Assembly (NCBI GenBank): GCA_964493635.1
Contig: CAZBOW010000003.1
Span: forward strand, 62,001-126,000
DNA length: 64,000 nt
Source of the DNA: OLB6 sp964493635
GTDB taxonomy: Bacteria > Bacteroidota > Ignavibacteria > Kapaibacteriales > Kapaibacteriaceae
Direction of reading: 5' to 3'
Below the pieces are notes generated by a model. The model made no database searches and had not been told where the DNA came from. It worked only from the letters and a program-made list of their open reading frames with translations. Each line of letters opens with the position of its first letter. Position 1 is the first letter of the stretch. Shown here piece after piece: positions 8,504-17,991 of the stretch. Both the position numbers and the translations under genes were made by a program.

Positions 8504-11500
8504 TTATCGCTGGATGATGACCGGCATTCGGTACACCGAACCACGGGCGTTAATCGTGAGGAAATAGGTACCACTGGACAGCGTCGACACATCGAGTGCT
8601 ACCACGGCGTTGCCTTCGGCATTGGGAGTCAGAGCTCCGTCACGCACCACTTGGCCAAGGTAGGTCACCATCGTCCAGGATCCCGATTGCGTACCCAAGC
8701 CCCGTACATCGAGAGTCACGAGCTGCGACGCTGGCTGTGGATAGACACGAATGCTAAACGCCTCGGCTTTGGGGTCGAGTAGGCGCGGTCCGTCAACAAG
8801 GCAGATATCCGTAATTGTCACACTGCCATGTTCACGCTGTACCGCCACAGTCGTATCCTCCAGCCACACGAACCGCGACAGCGTGAGATCAGTCCGCACA
8901 TCGTTTCCAAGCACGGCGGTCAGATCGAGGGTAGCCAGCGTACCGACGGAATCGGTTCGCGTACCCGTCACGGTAATGGTACACGGAGCGTACTGACCAG
9001 CCACAAAACAGTCCGGTGTGGAGCCCGTACCAACAACAACCATGGGGTTGTAGGTGATCTGCGCTTCCCACGTCCTGAGGTTGTTCGCATCAAGGCCGGC
9101 CGACGTGGTCAGGCGAATCGGCACGGCGATGCGTTGGCCAACAGTAGCTGATACGTCATCGATCACCACGGTAGCCGATGCATCCGGAGTGCCGTCGCAC
9201 GTCCCGGTAAAGACGGTCGCAACCTCAAGGACACATTCGCCAAGCGTCACGGCCGTGATAGTATCGTTGATGACATCACTGCATACGATGCGATAGTCCA
9301 CTTCAAAGATCGCTCCTGGCAGAAGGGCCTCAATCGCCGTGGGACGTGTGGCAACAACAATGGCATTGGCACTGGCCAACGCACCAACAAACAAGGTATC
9401 TGTTCCGCTGTTGATGTAGCGGATGGTTCCGGTGGCGTCGCCGGTGAGGGCACCAAGGGCGACAGCTGGTGTTTGTGCGGTCAACGCTGGCGTGGTGCGA
9501 ACACCTTCAACGCGAATCACCCGGCGCACATCACACGGTTGGAACACTATCACGACGGAATCAATGAATGCTCCGTCGGTTGGCGGAGTCCATGATAGGG
9601 TAAAGCTCTGGGGCTGACCAGGCTGCAGTGTTACACCGGCCTGAAGCGATGAGGCTAGGCCAGATCCAATGTTGACGGAGGCAACCGTACCGCTGCCCGT
9701 GCCGTTGAAGGACAGGCTGAACTGCTGGGTGATCGTTGGATCATCGGTGCAGGTGTTCAGCTCGCCCATGATGATCACGTCCGGCGTGGTATAGGCAATT
9801 CCGTTCTTTGAGCCTGTGATACTGATCGGCAGCGACACATCGCATGGCTGTGCCGTTAGTACAGGAGCGTAGGCGAATGCCCCGGCGGACGAGGGACGCA
9901 CCGTTACGCGTACTTGCTGCGTTCCTTGCGCCGGAACGGTGATCGGGCCGGCAGGGGAGAAGACGAGTTCTGGTAATGACGGGAGCGTAACGGTTACGTC
10001 CACCGACCCCGAGTTTGCGAGTGTGATGGTGGTATCGCGTTCGTCTTCACACCCTTCTAAGGTGCCCATGTCGATGGCTGTTGGAGCAACAGCAACATCA
10101 ACACTGGACCGTGCTCCGCGAAGTGTCAACCGAAGGGTGTCCTGGCAGTCGCCGGTGGCGTAGGCAAACCGCGCAACATCCGAGAACGCACCATCCGTTG
10201 TGGGCTCGAATCGTACCGCGACGCGAAGTGTTTCACCGGGGGCGATCGTTGTTGCGGCCGTTGGCGACACAATGCTGAACGGACCAGCAACCACGCCGGG
10301 CTGGACCACGAGGGGTTCAGTGCCACCGTTGCGGATTACGGTCGACGAATCACGGATGAGAGGCACGCAGTTCACACCGGCTCCAAAATCAATGGTTCCC
10401 GGAGCAATCGTGGCCGAGGCCTTCGCCTTCGTTACCGTGTAGGGCAGGGTAAGGGTCCATGCGCATGGAGCGCCACCCAGCGCGAAGGTGCCGTTGACGG
10501 TACCTTCTGCCGTTGGGGAAATGCGAAGTCGTAGTGTACGGCTTGCTCCGGCGGCGATCGACAGGGGAGGATTCAGCGAGGTAACCAACTCCAGTCGTGG
10601 GTCGTCGGCTGTGAACGTGGACAGCGTGATCGGATACGCCATGGGATTGGATACGACAACCGAGTCGAAGCGCTCACTCTCGCAGGCACCCATCGTGCCG
10701 AAGTCCACCGGCGATGGCGCTGCTGTCGGTTGGGGGTTGATGATCGTTACCACCACCGTGTCCACTGCCGTACAGCCAGCCGAGTCCGTCAGGAGAACCT
10801 CATAGCTCGAGGTGGCGGCCGGATTTACGCTGGGAACCTGAAGGGTGTCGTCGTTGATATAGCTGGGGCCGGACGCCAGACGGCGCCACTTGTAGCGGTA
10901 CGGCGCTACACCTCCCAGTGGGGTTGCGGTAAGCGCAATCGGTTGGTTCAGGCAGCCCGTCGTATCCGCTCCTGCCGAGACCACGGGTACCGGCGACTGC
11001 GTGAGCACCACCGTGTCCCGGAACCGACAGCCATTACCATCCGTGCAGATGACCCAATACGTTCCGGTATCCCGGGCAACGAGGGTCCGCTGTGTGGCGC
11101 CGGTGCTCCAGAGGTACTTGGCAAAACCGTTGGGAGCCAACAGTGTGCGCTGCGATCCGGGGCAGAGTGCTGTCGGACCATCCATCACAATCGAGATGGC
11201 GGTGTCCGGGCAGTTACTCCACACCGTGAGGTGCGTCACCATCATTACGGTGTCGGACTTCAGCGTGTCACCAATTTGGTAGGCACCCGGTGTGGTCGAA
11301 AAGCGCAGAGACTGCACAAGCGACGCCGTTGCGATGTAGGCGTTGTTGTCTACATGGATACTGGTGATCTGGTCGAAGCCAAAGTCGGTGCTGGGAGGGG
11401 GCTGATTGGTGTCGCCCGGTGCCGGCATAGGGGGCAGGTTTGGCTGCGGCTGCGCACCGTAATACGAACAGTACAACACCGAACGTGCGTCCGGGGCAAG

Positions 11501-13480
11501 CTGCGCAAACCAGCCATCCGTAAGGGGCCACTCGTCGTCGGCATACGGCTGGCTTTGAAAGGCGTCCGTCGTTACGGGCAGATCCGTAGAAAGCTGGGTC
11601 CACCCACCAATCCACAACCGGCCGGAAGCATCCAGCGAAATGGCATTGATCACATCGTTCTGATTGCCGCCAAAGTAGGAGGAGTAGGAGGTCTGTCCGT
11701 TTGTGGTGTTGAATCGTGCGATAAAGCCGTCGAGATTCCCACGCATTGTGCCCTGCAGCGCATTCACGGTAGGCAGATCCGTTCCGGACGTGTACCCTAC
11801 CACCCACGCATTTCCTTGGCCGTCAACGGCCATTCCACCTAGGTAGTCAAAGTCGCTCGATCCGTAGTACGTGGCCCATGACCGCACCGGGTTGTAGGCC
11901 GTTGGCGTGGTGAACTTCACCACATAGAGATCACGGGCGCCACGGAAGCTGGTGCCGTTGGTTACGGGTATGCTGTCGCTCTGTGTAATGCCAATGGCAA
12001 TCACATCGCCCGTCGAGGATAGCACCACGTCGTTACCAAAGTCGTCGTATTCGCCGCCGTAGTAGCTCAGCCAGTCGTTCGTCCACCGATCCGTCGATCC
12101 AGGCTTCAGAATCAAGCGCGAGACGAACATGTCGTATTGCCGTGTGTTGTTGGCGGGGTGGTGCGTGTACGGCTTGCCGTTGACGTCGTTTACCCGTGGG
12201 CTGCGCGTAGAGCCCACCATCGCCACGTGAGTTTGTGACACCGCCAGGGCACGGACCTCGTCGTCCTCGCGACCATCCATAATCCAGCTGTCGCCCCACG
12301 CACCTTGTGGAGTAAGGCGCATCACGAAGCCAGCTCGTCGGATAATCGTATCACCCAGCAAGCCACCGTGAGGGCCGCTGCCGGCCAAGTCGAGTGCTAC
12401 CAGCGGGTGGTCATTGCTGTCGATCGAACCACACACCCAGGGATTGCTGTTCGGATCCAGCACCAAATCGTAGATGAAGTCGGCGCCGGAGCTGCCAAGG
12501 TAGGTGTTCCACACAAACTGTCCGTCCCAGCTGAACTTGGCAATGTAGGCTTCCAGTCGAGCTTTTGGTGCACGCTGAAAGACCCCTACCGAACGGGGCA
12601 GGTTCCGTGCAACGGTCGAAGCAGCGGTATAGACGTTCCCCGTTGGATCAATGGCCACCATGGGACTATTGAAGCTGCCGTTGCCGGCGTAGTACGAGGC
12701 CCACATGCGCTGAGGATCGATGATTAACGTTTTCGTGCGATCGTAGCTCCCAACGGAGAACTGTACGCTTTGGCCATCAACAACGTACGACACCTGCACG
12801 GGGGTCCGCTCGGAACCGTCAGCATTCTGGGTCCATGCAATCGGCCTGGCCTCGCGAATGCCGCAGATCGGCGTATTCATCCACAGGCTGCCATCGTCCT
12901 GCACATGCAGGCCTGTCACGCCGGTGTACGTCAGGCGAATGGCCTCGGGACGTGCGCCAGGATGGACGATGTAGTCCACCTTGGGGCCGCGGTCATTCAC
13001 CGACAGGTGCTGGTCGATGCCGGGATAGACGTCGCGGTAGAGGAGATCGCCGTAGCGTGCGGCAACACGCCCATCGGCACTGTCGCCCTGCAAGATGTAG
13101 CGGCTCCAGCCGGTCGAGCGCGCGCCAGGTTCCAACCGGGCATTGCGGTTCGAGCCCACCAGGGTGATGTCGGCACGGTAGAGGTCCACACGTGGCATTC
13201 CATCCTCGGTGCCCGTTTTCGACAACACCACATGCATGCCGCCGGCATGGACGTAGGTTGTCGACGATCCGCCAACAAGGAGGGCATCCACGTAGCTCAC
13301 CGGCTGACCGTCAACGTACATCGCCTGACCGACGTTCGCGATGTAGGCAGGGGGCTCGCCGGGGGCGGTGCGTGACGGCGTTGTTCCGGCCGAGAGCGAT
13401 GTTGCCAAGCTCGCAAGAGCAGCAACAACGAGGAGCAATCGGGACAGCAGGGAGGTTTGCATGAGCATTGTCCGTATCAT
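8504..13480 (-). CDS. Giant SBBP-repeat surface protein with T9SS sorting domain
   Basis: About 1658 residues. A signal peptide (LLSRLLLVVAALASLATSLSAG) is followed by a DUF7948-like N-terminal domain. Several SBBP beta-propeller repeats then occur (YYGSSDFDYLGGMAVDGQGN, YFGGNQNDVINAISLD and others). Ig/PKD-like domains with paired Cys come next, then at least four ASH/choice-of-anchor-D modules each opening with a Cys (GACESERFDS, GVNCVPLIRDS, EGCEDERDT). A cohesin-like module (IDDVSATVGQRIAVPIRL) follows, and a T9SS type A sorting domain (VYPQPASQ ... SGTYFLTI) closes the protein. ATG codons at 13480, 13468 and 13462 are all possible starts; all keep the signal peptide. It starts about 30-50 bp from the divergent GldL-like gene and heads a four-gene minus-strand group ending at 2577. 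Confidence 0.85.
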   Translation of the reverse strand: MIRTMLMQTSLLSRLLLVVAALASLATSLSAGTTPSRTAPGEPPAYIANVGQAMYVDGQPVSYVDALLVGGSSTTYVHAGGMHVVLSKTGTEDGMPRVDLYRADITLVGSNRNARLEPGARSTGWSRYILQGDSADGRVAARYGDLLYRDVYPGIDQHLSVNDRGPKVDYIVHPGARPEAIRLTYTGVTGLHVQDDGSLWMNTPICGIREARPIAWTQNADGSERTPVQVSYVVDGQSVQFSVGSYDRTKTLIIDPQRMWASYYAGNGSFNSPMVAIDPTGNVYTAASTVARNLPRSVGVFQRAPKARLEAYIAKFSWDGQFVWNTYLGSSGADFIYDLVLDPNSNPWVCGSIDSNDHPLVALDLAGSGPHGGLLGDTIIRRAGFVMRLTPQGAWGDSWIMDGREDDEVRALAVSQTHVAMVGSTRSPRVNDVNGKPYTHHPANNTRQYDMFVSRLILKPGSTDRWTNDWLSYYGGEYDDFGNDVVLSSTGDVIAIGITQSDSIPVTNGTSFRGARDLYVVKFTTPTAYNPVRSWATYYGSSDFDYLGGMAVDGQGNAWVVGYTSGTDLPTVNALQGTMRGNLDGFIARFNTTNGQTSYSSYFGGNQNDVINAISLDASGRLWIGGWTQLSTDLPVTTDAFQSQPYADDEWPLTDGWFAQLAPDARSVLYCSYYGAQPQPNLPPMPAPGDTNQPPPSTDFGFDQITSIHVDNNAYIATASLVQSLRFSTTPGAYQIGDTLKSDTVMMVTHLTVWSNCPDTAISIVMDGPTALCPGSQRTLLAPNGFAKYLWSTGATQRTLVARDTGTYWVICTDGNGCRFRDTVVLTQSPVPVVSAGADTTGCLNQPIALTATPLGGVAPYRYKWRRLASGPSYINDDTLQVPSVNPAATSSYEVLLTDSAGCTAVDTVVVTIINPQPTAAPSPVDFGTMGACESERFDSVVVSNPMAYPITLSTFTADDPRLELVTSLNPPLSIAAGASRTLRLRISPTAEGTVNGTFALGGAPCAWTLTLPYTVTKAKASATIAPGTIDFGAGVNCVPLIRDSSTVIRNGGTEPLVVQPGVVAGPFSIVSPTAATTIAPGETLRVAVRFEPTTDGAFSDVARFAYATGDCQDTLRLTLRGARSSVDVAVAPTAIDMGTLEGCEDERDTTITLANSGSVDVTVTLPSLPELVFSPAGPITVPAQGTQQVRVTVRPSSAGAFAYAPVLTAQPCDVSLPISITGSKNGIAYTTPDVIIMGELNTCTDDPTITQQFSLSFNGTGSGTVASVNIGSGLASSLQAGVTLQPGQPQSFTLSWTPPTDGAFIDSVVIVFQPCDVRRVIRVEGVRTTPALTAQTPAVALGALTGDATGTIRYINSGTDTLFVGALASANAIVVATRPTAIEALLPGAIFEVDYRIVCSDVINDTITAVTLGECVLEVATVFTGTCDGTPDASATVVIDDVSATVGQRIAVPIRLTTSAGLDANNLRTWEAQITYNPMVVVGTGSTPDCFVAGQYAPCTITVTGTRTDSVGTLATLDLTAVLGNDVRTDLTLSRFVWLEDTTVAVQREHGSVTITDICLVDGPRLLDPKAEAFSIRVYPQPASQLVTLDVRGLGTQSGSWTMVTYLGQVVRDGALTPNAEGNAVVALDVSTLSSGTYFLTINARGSVYRMPVIIQR

Positions 13481-13510
13481 TATGACGTTGGAACAGTCAA
13501 GATACAGCCA

Positions 13511-14326
13511 ATGACGCAACTAGAAACACTCTCCAGCCCCCAAGGTCGGGCCTTGGTTCGCGATGTGTACCGAGAGCTTCGGTACGAGCGCGGCATGGGG
13601 GGCATTCAAGCGCTGACCACCACCTGGCAGCTCTGCACGCGCGAGACGGAGCTCATCCGTGTCTGTAGCCGCGACGTTACCGTTCTCCACCCGCTCGGGC
13701 CGTGGTTGGGGACGTCGCTGTGGATGCAGGAGGTAGTCAATCGGTTCCTCTATCCGGCCATCAATGCCTTCGTCTACGCCGGAGCGGCCATGCTACTTGT
13801 TGCCGTAGGCCTTACGCGCATGGATCTGATTCGTCAGCCGTGGCTGGTGGTGGTGGGTATTGCCGTGGAAGCCCTACTGCTGCTTGTCCTGTTCGTAGTG
13901 ATGTACTTTACGCCGCCGGAGGACGCCGACGGTAGTGCAGAGGCGTCGCTGGGGAGCGGTGGTTCGGAGGAACTGCTGCGCGAGTTGGGAGAGATCGGAC
14001 GCGACTACGCTGCCATGGCTGTGCAGCTGGAGTCGATTTCTGCCACGCTGTCGGACGTTGCAACCCAACAGCGAGAGCTCATTCAGGCTGTGCAGTCCAC
14101 AGTAGACGCTGCGGTGAGTGCTGTGACTCCAAATGCTGAACTCCAGCGCTCCATGAAGGATACCGCCGACGCCCTTCGTGACTTTGCCGCAGGAGTAACC
14201 GTCCTGAGTGATCGTCTCCAGGAGGTTGAACGCCAGGAGGTGGAGCGGCTGGTACGCAACGAACTCGAACACATCCTGTCACGAACGATTCAGCAGTCCC
14301 ATGCAACGCCGCCGCCCACGACGTAG
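13511..14326 (+). CDS. GldL-like T9SS motor stator protein (divergent)
   Basis: 271 residues: an N-terminal soluble segment of about 75, two membrane helices (about 80-101 and 110-133), then a coiled-coil cytoplasmic tail. The hairpin resembles GldL: N-A-F-V-Y-A-G-A-A before helix 1, Arg103 where GldL has a lysine, and Glu120 in G-I-A-V-E-A-L-L-L-L of helix 2, matching the conserved intramembrane glutamate of GldL, then PPED after the helix. GldL with GldM forms the proton-driven motor of type IX secretion (family knowledge). The next gene begins inside this one and has a GldM-like layout, which supports the call. The 75-residue N-terminal extension is unusual. No gldK or gldN is adjacent. 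The match is by eye only. Confidence 0.6.
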   Translation: MTQLETLSSPQGRALVRDVYRELRYERGMGGIQALTTTWQLCTRETELIRVCSRDVTVLHPLGPWLGTSLWMQEVVNRFLYPAINAFVYAGAAMLLVAVGLTRMDLIRQPWLVVVGIAVEALLLLVLFVVMYFTPPEDADGSAEASLGSGGSEELLRELGEIGRDYAAMAVQLESISATLSDVATQQRELIQAVQSTVDAAVSAVTPNAELQRSMKDTADALRDFAAGVTVLSDRLQEVERQEVERLVRNELEHILSRTIQQSHATPPPTT

Positions 14327-15791
14327 AATTGAAATCTACTTCGTGCTCTACTTGGTGGCGCTGGTGCTGCTCATGCCGGATCGCCCCAACCAGGACGTGT
14401 CCGGCGATGCGGTCGGAGAACAGCGGGTGCGGTTCGATCTTCGTCCCAATCGGTTAAAGCTGTCGTGTGAATTGCAGCGCGATACCACCGGTCAGGTGCG
14501 GCTGGTGCATGTCGACTCGGTAAATCTTGTCTACCTCTCCGGCGATGTCGAGCGTGTTACCGTTCGAGCCCGGATCGAAGATGATCGCACGGGCCAAGTG
14601 ACGATGGTGGAGCCGTCACCGGCTGGTGCACCCACGGGGTCGTCGTTGTTTGAGCTCGTTCCCTTGCCCGATCGGCAAACGGTTGCATTCTACTGGCGGC
14701 CGTACCTGGCCCAGGTATCCGATCATCGATTCCGTGTGACCCTTCTCGGTACCGGCCAGCCCTTGCGGCGTGGCACCGCAGAGTCCATCGATGGTACGGG
14801 GCTTCGGGTAACGGCGAGCACGCAGTTCGTCCTTGAAACCACGGTTCGACAGCAAACGGAGGATATGGCCATTCGTGGAACGGTGATCGATACGATCGTG
14901 ATGGCAAATGCTGCCCCAACGTTGCCACAGGAAATCCAGCCGAATGTCCGCAGGGGGACGTTCTGGGTGGCGCCGGCATCGCTCCAGATTCGTGCAACTC
15001 CGGGAAGTGTGTGGACCAATCGCCTGACCTTTGGAGGTGCCGATCCGTTCCGGGATCTGAAAACGCTGCCGAGGGTTCGTACCACCAGTTCCGGTGTTGT
15101 GGTGGAGCGGCTTTTCGACTCGTTGCAGCAGGCCGTCCTGCTGCGTGGGCGTGTCCCGTTGCAGGGTTCCTACGAAGTGACCGTAACGGCAGAGCGCGAC
15201 GACGGAACACTGGCTGAGACATCCTTTACCATCGAAGCGGTAAAGGTCGGTCGGCTGTCGCTGCCACCAGTAATGTATGCTGGCGCCACGTATGTGCTGT
15301 CGACGATGTTGCCGGACGTTGCCGGTGCACGGCTGACCGTCCGGTTGAATTCGGACGTCCTGGTGTCCAGTAGCGATCCTACCGTGAAGATTGCCATTCC
15401 ATCGTCGGCAGCCGGAGCAACACTTGTTGTTGAGAGAACCGTGGGCACCGACCGACTGGAAGCCCCTTCACAGCTTGTGATCCAAGATCTACCCGCGCCG
15501 GAAATCCGGGATGTCCGCACCGCTGCCGGCGGTGCTACGAAGCGGGTTGTCGTGTTGTTCTACGGCGATCGGAATCATGATCGACCGTCGCTGGAAGTCG
15601 TGCGTGGAAATGCCATGCCACCGCAGAAGCTGTACGGAAATCTGCGTGCCGCAACGCCGAATGATCCGAACGGGATCACTTGGATCGAGGAGTTCGACCT
15701 TCGCCGCGCTCAAAGCGAGGCTCCCTTCAGTTTTGTGATACGCGCTCGGAGTCCTCGAGGTGCTGTCTCGGCTACTTGGACTGAGCCCTAG
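14301..15791 (+). CDS. GldM-like periplasmic T9SS motor protein (divergent)
   Basis: 496 residues. Basic N-terminus MQRRRPRRRIE, one membrane helix (about residues 11-25, YFVLYLVALVLLMP), and the rest periplasmic and beta-rich. The C-terminal third has a segment with V-M-Y-A-G-A-T-Y-V-L followed by a small Ig-like module and then IQDLPAPEIRDV. This recalls GldM, where an M-N-V-x-Y-x-G-V-x-N-P domain is followed by K-R-x-P-x-P-x-P. It overlaps the GldL-like gene by 26 bp, as tightly coupled gldL-gldM pairs do. If it is GldM, it transmits rotation from the inner-membrane motor to the outer-membrane ring. Its 3' end overlaps mltG by 20 bp on the other strand. The call rests largely on layout and context. 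Confidence 0.5.
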   Translation: MQRRRPRRRIEIYFVLYLVALVLLMPDRPNQDVSGDAVGEQRVRFDLRPNRLKLSCELQRDTTGQVRLVHVDSVNLVYLSGDVERVTVRARIEDDRTGQVTMVEPSPAGAPTGSSLFELVPLPDRQTVAFYWRPYLAQVSDHRFRVTLLGTGQPLRRGTAESIDGTGLRVTASTQFVLETTVRQQTEDMAIRGTVIDTIVMANAAPTLPQEIQPNVRRGTFWVAPASLQIRATPGSVWTNRLTFGGADPFRDLKTLPRVRTTSSGVVVERLFDSLQQAVLLRGRVPLQGSYEVTVTAERDDGTLAETSFTIEAVKVGRLSLPPVMYAGATYVLSTMLPDVAGARLTVRLNSDVLVSSSDPTVKIAIPSSAAGATLVVERTVGTDRLEAPSQLVIQDLPAPEIRDVRTAAGGATKRVVVLFYGDRNHDRPSLEVVRGNAMPPQKLYGNLRAATPNDPNGITWIEEFDLRRAQSEAPFSFVIRARSPRGAVSATWTEP

Positions 15792-16934
15792 CGCGTCGGT
15801 AGGCGCGCACGTTTTCGGCATGTGCGCGATCAGAGGTAGCGAATCGGTGTGTACCCGATGAATCGCCGCGGGCAACGAAGTACAGGTAGTTGTGCACTTC
15901 TGGATGACGTGCCGCATCCACGGCGGCCATGCCGGGATTGTTGATCGGTGTAGGGGGCAGGCCCGTGTGAAGGTAGGTATTCCATGGTGTATCGATGGCA
16001 AGGTCGCGATAGTACAGGCGACGTCGGTCGCCTAATCCATACTGGACCGTTGGATCGGCCGAGAGTGTCATTCCGCGCTTGAGACGGTTCTGGTACACAC
16101 CGGCAATGCGAGGCATCTCGCCAACGGATGCGGCCTCGGCCTGGACTATGCTGGCAAGGATGACCTCGTTATAGGTTGGCGTTGAATCCTGATGCCGCTG
16201 GATCCATTCCCGTGCTAAGCGATCGCCAACGTCCGCTGCTTCCATTCTCCAGAAGAAGTCGTAGGTATCGGGCATNNNNNNNNNNNNNNNNNNNNNNNNN
16301 NNNNNNNNNNNNNNNNNNNNNNNNNNNNNNNNNNNNNNNNNNNNNNNNNNNNNNNNNNNNNNNNNNNNNNNNNNNGATCGCCAACGTCCGCTGCTTCCAT
16401 TCTCCAGAAGAAGTCGTAGGTATCGGGCATTAGGAATCCTTCCATGGTGGGCGCCATGGTGGGCGATGCCGACGGTACTCCGCTGTAGGTCTTCACCGTG
16501 TGTGGGTCTTCGCACCACTGCACAAAGGCGGCCGAGTCCATGTCGATCTTGCGCGCCAGCACGCTGGCAATCTCGCGGTACGTCAGGCCCTCAGGGATGG
16601 TAACCCGTATCGTGGGCCGGCTGCTGCCGGAGAACAGCCCCACGAGCACATCCCATTGTGTTGCATGCGGTGCAAAGCGGTACCAACCGGCCTGAACAGT
16701 GCGGTCGTGCACGCGAGCCATGGCACGGCCGACGAGTGACGCAAGTCGGGGTGTCGGGAGGGTGCATGCGTCATGAACGAGCTCGATGCTGGACACCACC
16801 GACGCCTGGTGTGGAATGTAGACGGTTTGCTCGTTGGCATTGGCACAACGAAGCTGCATCATGATCACGGCAGCAAGTGTGGCACTGACCAGAACCAACG
16901 CACCAATGCCGAGCAGCCACCGGACGTTACGCAT
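15772..16934 (-). CDS. mltG: Endolytic murein transglycosylase MltG (split by an artefactual gap)
   Basis: Membrane-anchored lytic transglycosylase that cuts nascent glycan strands. An N-terminal membrane helix (WLLGIGALVLVSATLAAV) is followed by a LysM-like region with IPEGLTYREIASVL, then EGFLMPDTYDFFW, SIVQAEA holding the catalytic Glu, and LPPTPINNPG, all family signatures. The frame appears broken at 16276-16375 only because a 100-N gap was placed between two copies of the same 55 bp. Removing 155 bp gives one open frame of 335 residues, normal for MltG. The ATG at 16934 overlaps the ABC gene stop by 8 bp, so the two are probably coupled; in-frame starts also exist at 16943 and 16955. 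Confidence 0.93.
16221..16430. other. False scaffold gap with identical 55-bp contig ends
   Basis: Bases 16221-16275 and 16376-16430 are identical (both start GATCGCCAACG and end TATCGGGCAT) and flank exactly 100 N. This is the signature of two contigs sharing a k-mer-length overlap that were scaffolded rather than joined. Collapsing one copy and the Ns restores the mltG reading frame. Confidence 0.95.
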
Positions 16935-17865
16935 CCGAGTCATCGCCCGAGTCATCACGATGGTACGAGGGGTCGCTCCCCGTTACGACCTGCACGAAGA
17001 TGTCGTGCAATGCTGGCTGCACGACTTCGAACGTGACGATTTCTGCAAGCGGAAGGCATCGCGTCAGAACGTCGTTGGTTGACATACCGGGATCGGTCAT
17101 CCGCAGTTCGACCGTATGGTGATCGTGGTGTTCAACAGCCGTGCCCGGAATTGTTAGCAGGCCTGGATGCATCTCCGTGCAGGTGAGCCGAATTCGATCC
17201 GAACGAAAGGCATTGCGAACGTCGGTGAGAGTTCCTTGCAACATCACCTGCCCCCGATGAATCAACGCCAGGTCGTCACAGAGTTTTTCTACCTGGTCCA
17301 TTTGATGGGTCGATAGCAGGATGGTTGCTCCGCGTTGCTGCAGCTGTCGAACGGTGTCGATCAATAGTTGGGCATTCACCGGATCAAGACCACTGAACGG
17401 TTCATCGAGGATCACCAGTTCGGGTTCATGCATGATTGTGCTGATGAACTGCACCTTCTGTTGCATGCCCTTGGAGAGTTCTTGCACTTTCTTGTTGTCC
17501 CACCCAGCAGCGTCGAGCCGGCGAAGCCATTCCGACGCACGCCGTCGGGCGTCCTTCTCGGAGAGCCCCTTGAGCTGTCCAAAGTACGATAGCTGCTCCA
17601 TGACGGTCAGCTTTTTGTACAATCCTCGCTCCTCTGGCAGGTAGCCGATGCTTTCCATCGCGCGTGTACCGATCGGTTCACCGTGGAGTAGGATCGAACC
17701 TTCATCTGGCTGGATGATGTTGGTAATCATCCGGATGAGGGTTGATTTTCCAGCGCCATTAGGCCCTAGGAGGCCAAAAATCCTGCCTGAGGCGGCTGTG
17801 AGGCTGATGTCGGCGTTGGCAACGTGACTGCCGTACCGCTTCGTAACGTGCTGAACTGCAAGCAT
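16927..17865 (-). CDS. ABC transporter ATP-binding protein (NatA/DUF4162 type)
   Basis: 312 residues. Walker A GPNGAGKST, an ABC signature LSKGMQQKV, Walker B LVILDEPFSGLDP and the switch histidine in LLSTHQMDQ are present. The PEERGLY segment and the C-terminal about 80-residue domain are typical of NatA-like ATPases that pair with ABC-2 permeases. No permease gene is adjacent: downstream is mltG (8-bp overlap) and upstream is the divergent sdhC. Its partner must lie elsewhere. Substrate unknown. Confidence 0.9.
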   Translation of the reverse strand: MLAVQHVTKRYGSHVANADISLTAASGRIFGLLGPNGAGKSTLIRMITNIIQPDEGSILLHGEPIGTRAMESIGYLPEERGLYKKLTVMEQLSYFGQLKGLSEKDARRRASEWLRRLDAAGWDNKKVQELSKGMQQKVQFISTIMHEPELVILDEPFSGLDPVNAQLLIDTVRQLQQRGATILLSTHQMDQVEKLCDDLALIHRGQVMLQGTLTDVRNAFRSDRIRLTCTEMHPGLLTIPGTAVEHHDHHTVELRMTDPGMSTNDVLTRCLPLAEIVTFEVVQPALHDIFVQVVTGSDPSYHRDDSGDDSDA

Positions 17866-17991
17866 GAAACGAAACTACGGCTCTGGCCTCGAATGGTTGC
17901 GTTGGGCTTTCGTATTTTCGCCCTGGCACTTTTACGGGGCGTACGTTGTTGTACCACCCATTGATCCGTATCGGTCCTAAAGGAGTTGTGC

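Noticed and set aside
10730..11842. Plus-strand ORF of 370 codons inside the giant SBBP gene
   Set aside because: Shadow of the real minus-strand frame, Arg-rich and without recognisable motifs.
16176..16518. Apparent frameshift or domain duplication in mltG (MPDTYDFFW seen twice)
   Set aside because: Both copies come from the identical 55-bp contig ends around the N gap; it is not biological.
17913..17920. TATTTTCG as a -7 box for sdhC
   Set aside because: One mismatch to TAnnTTTG and no -33 TTG at a proper distance; not strong enough to list.
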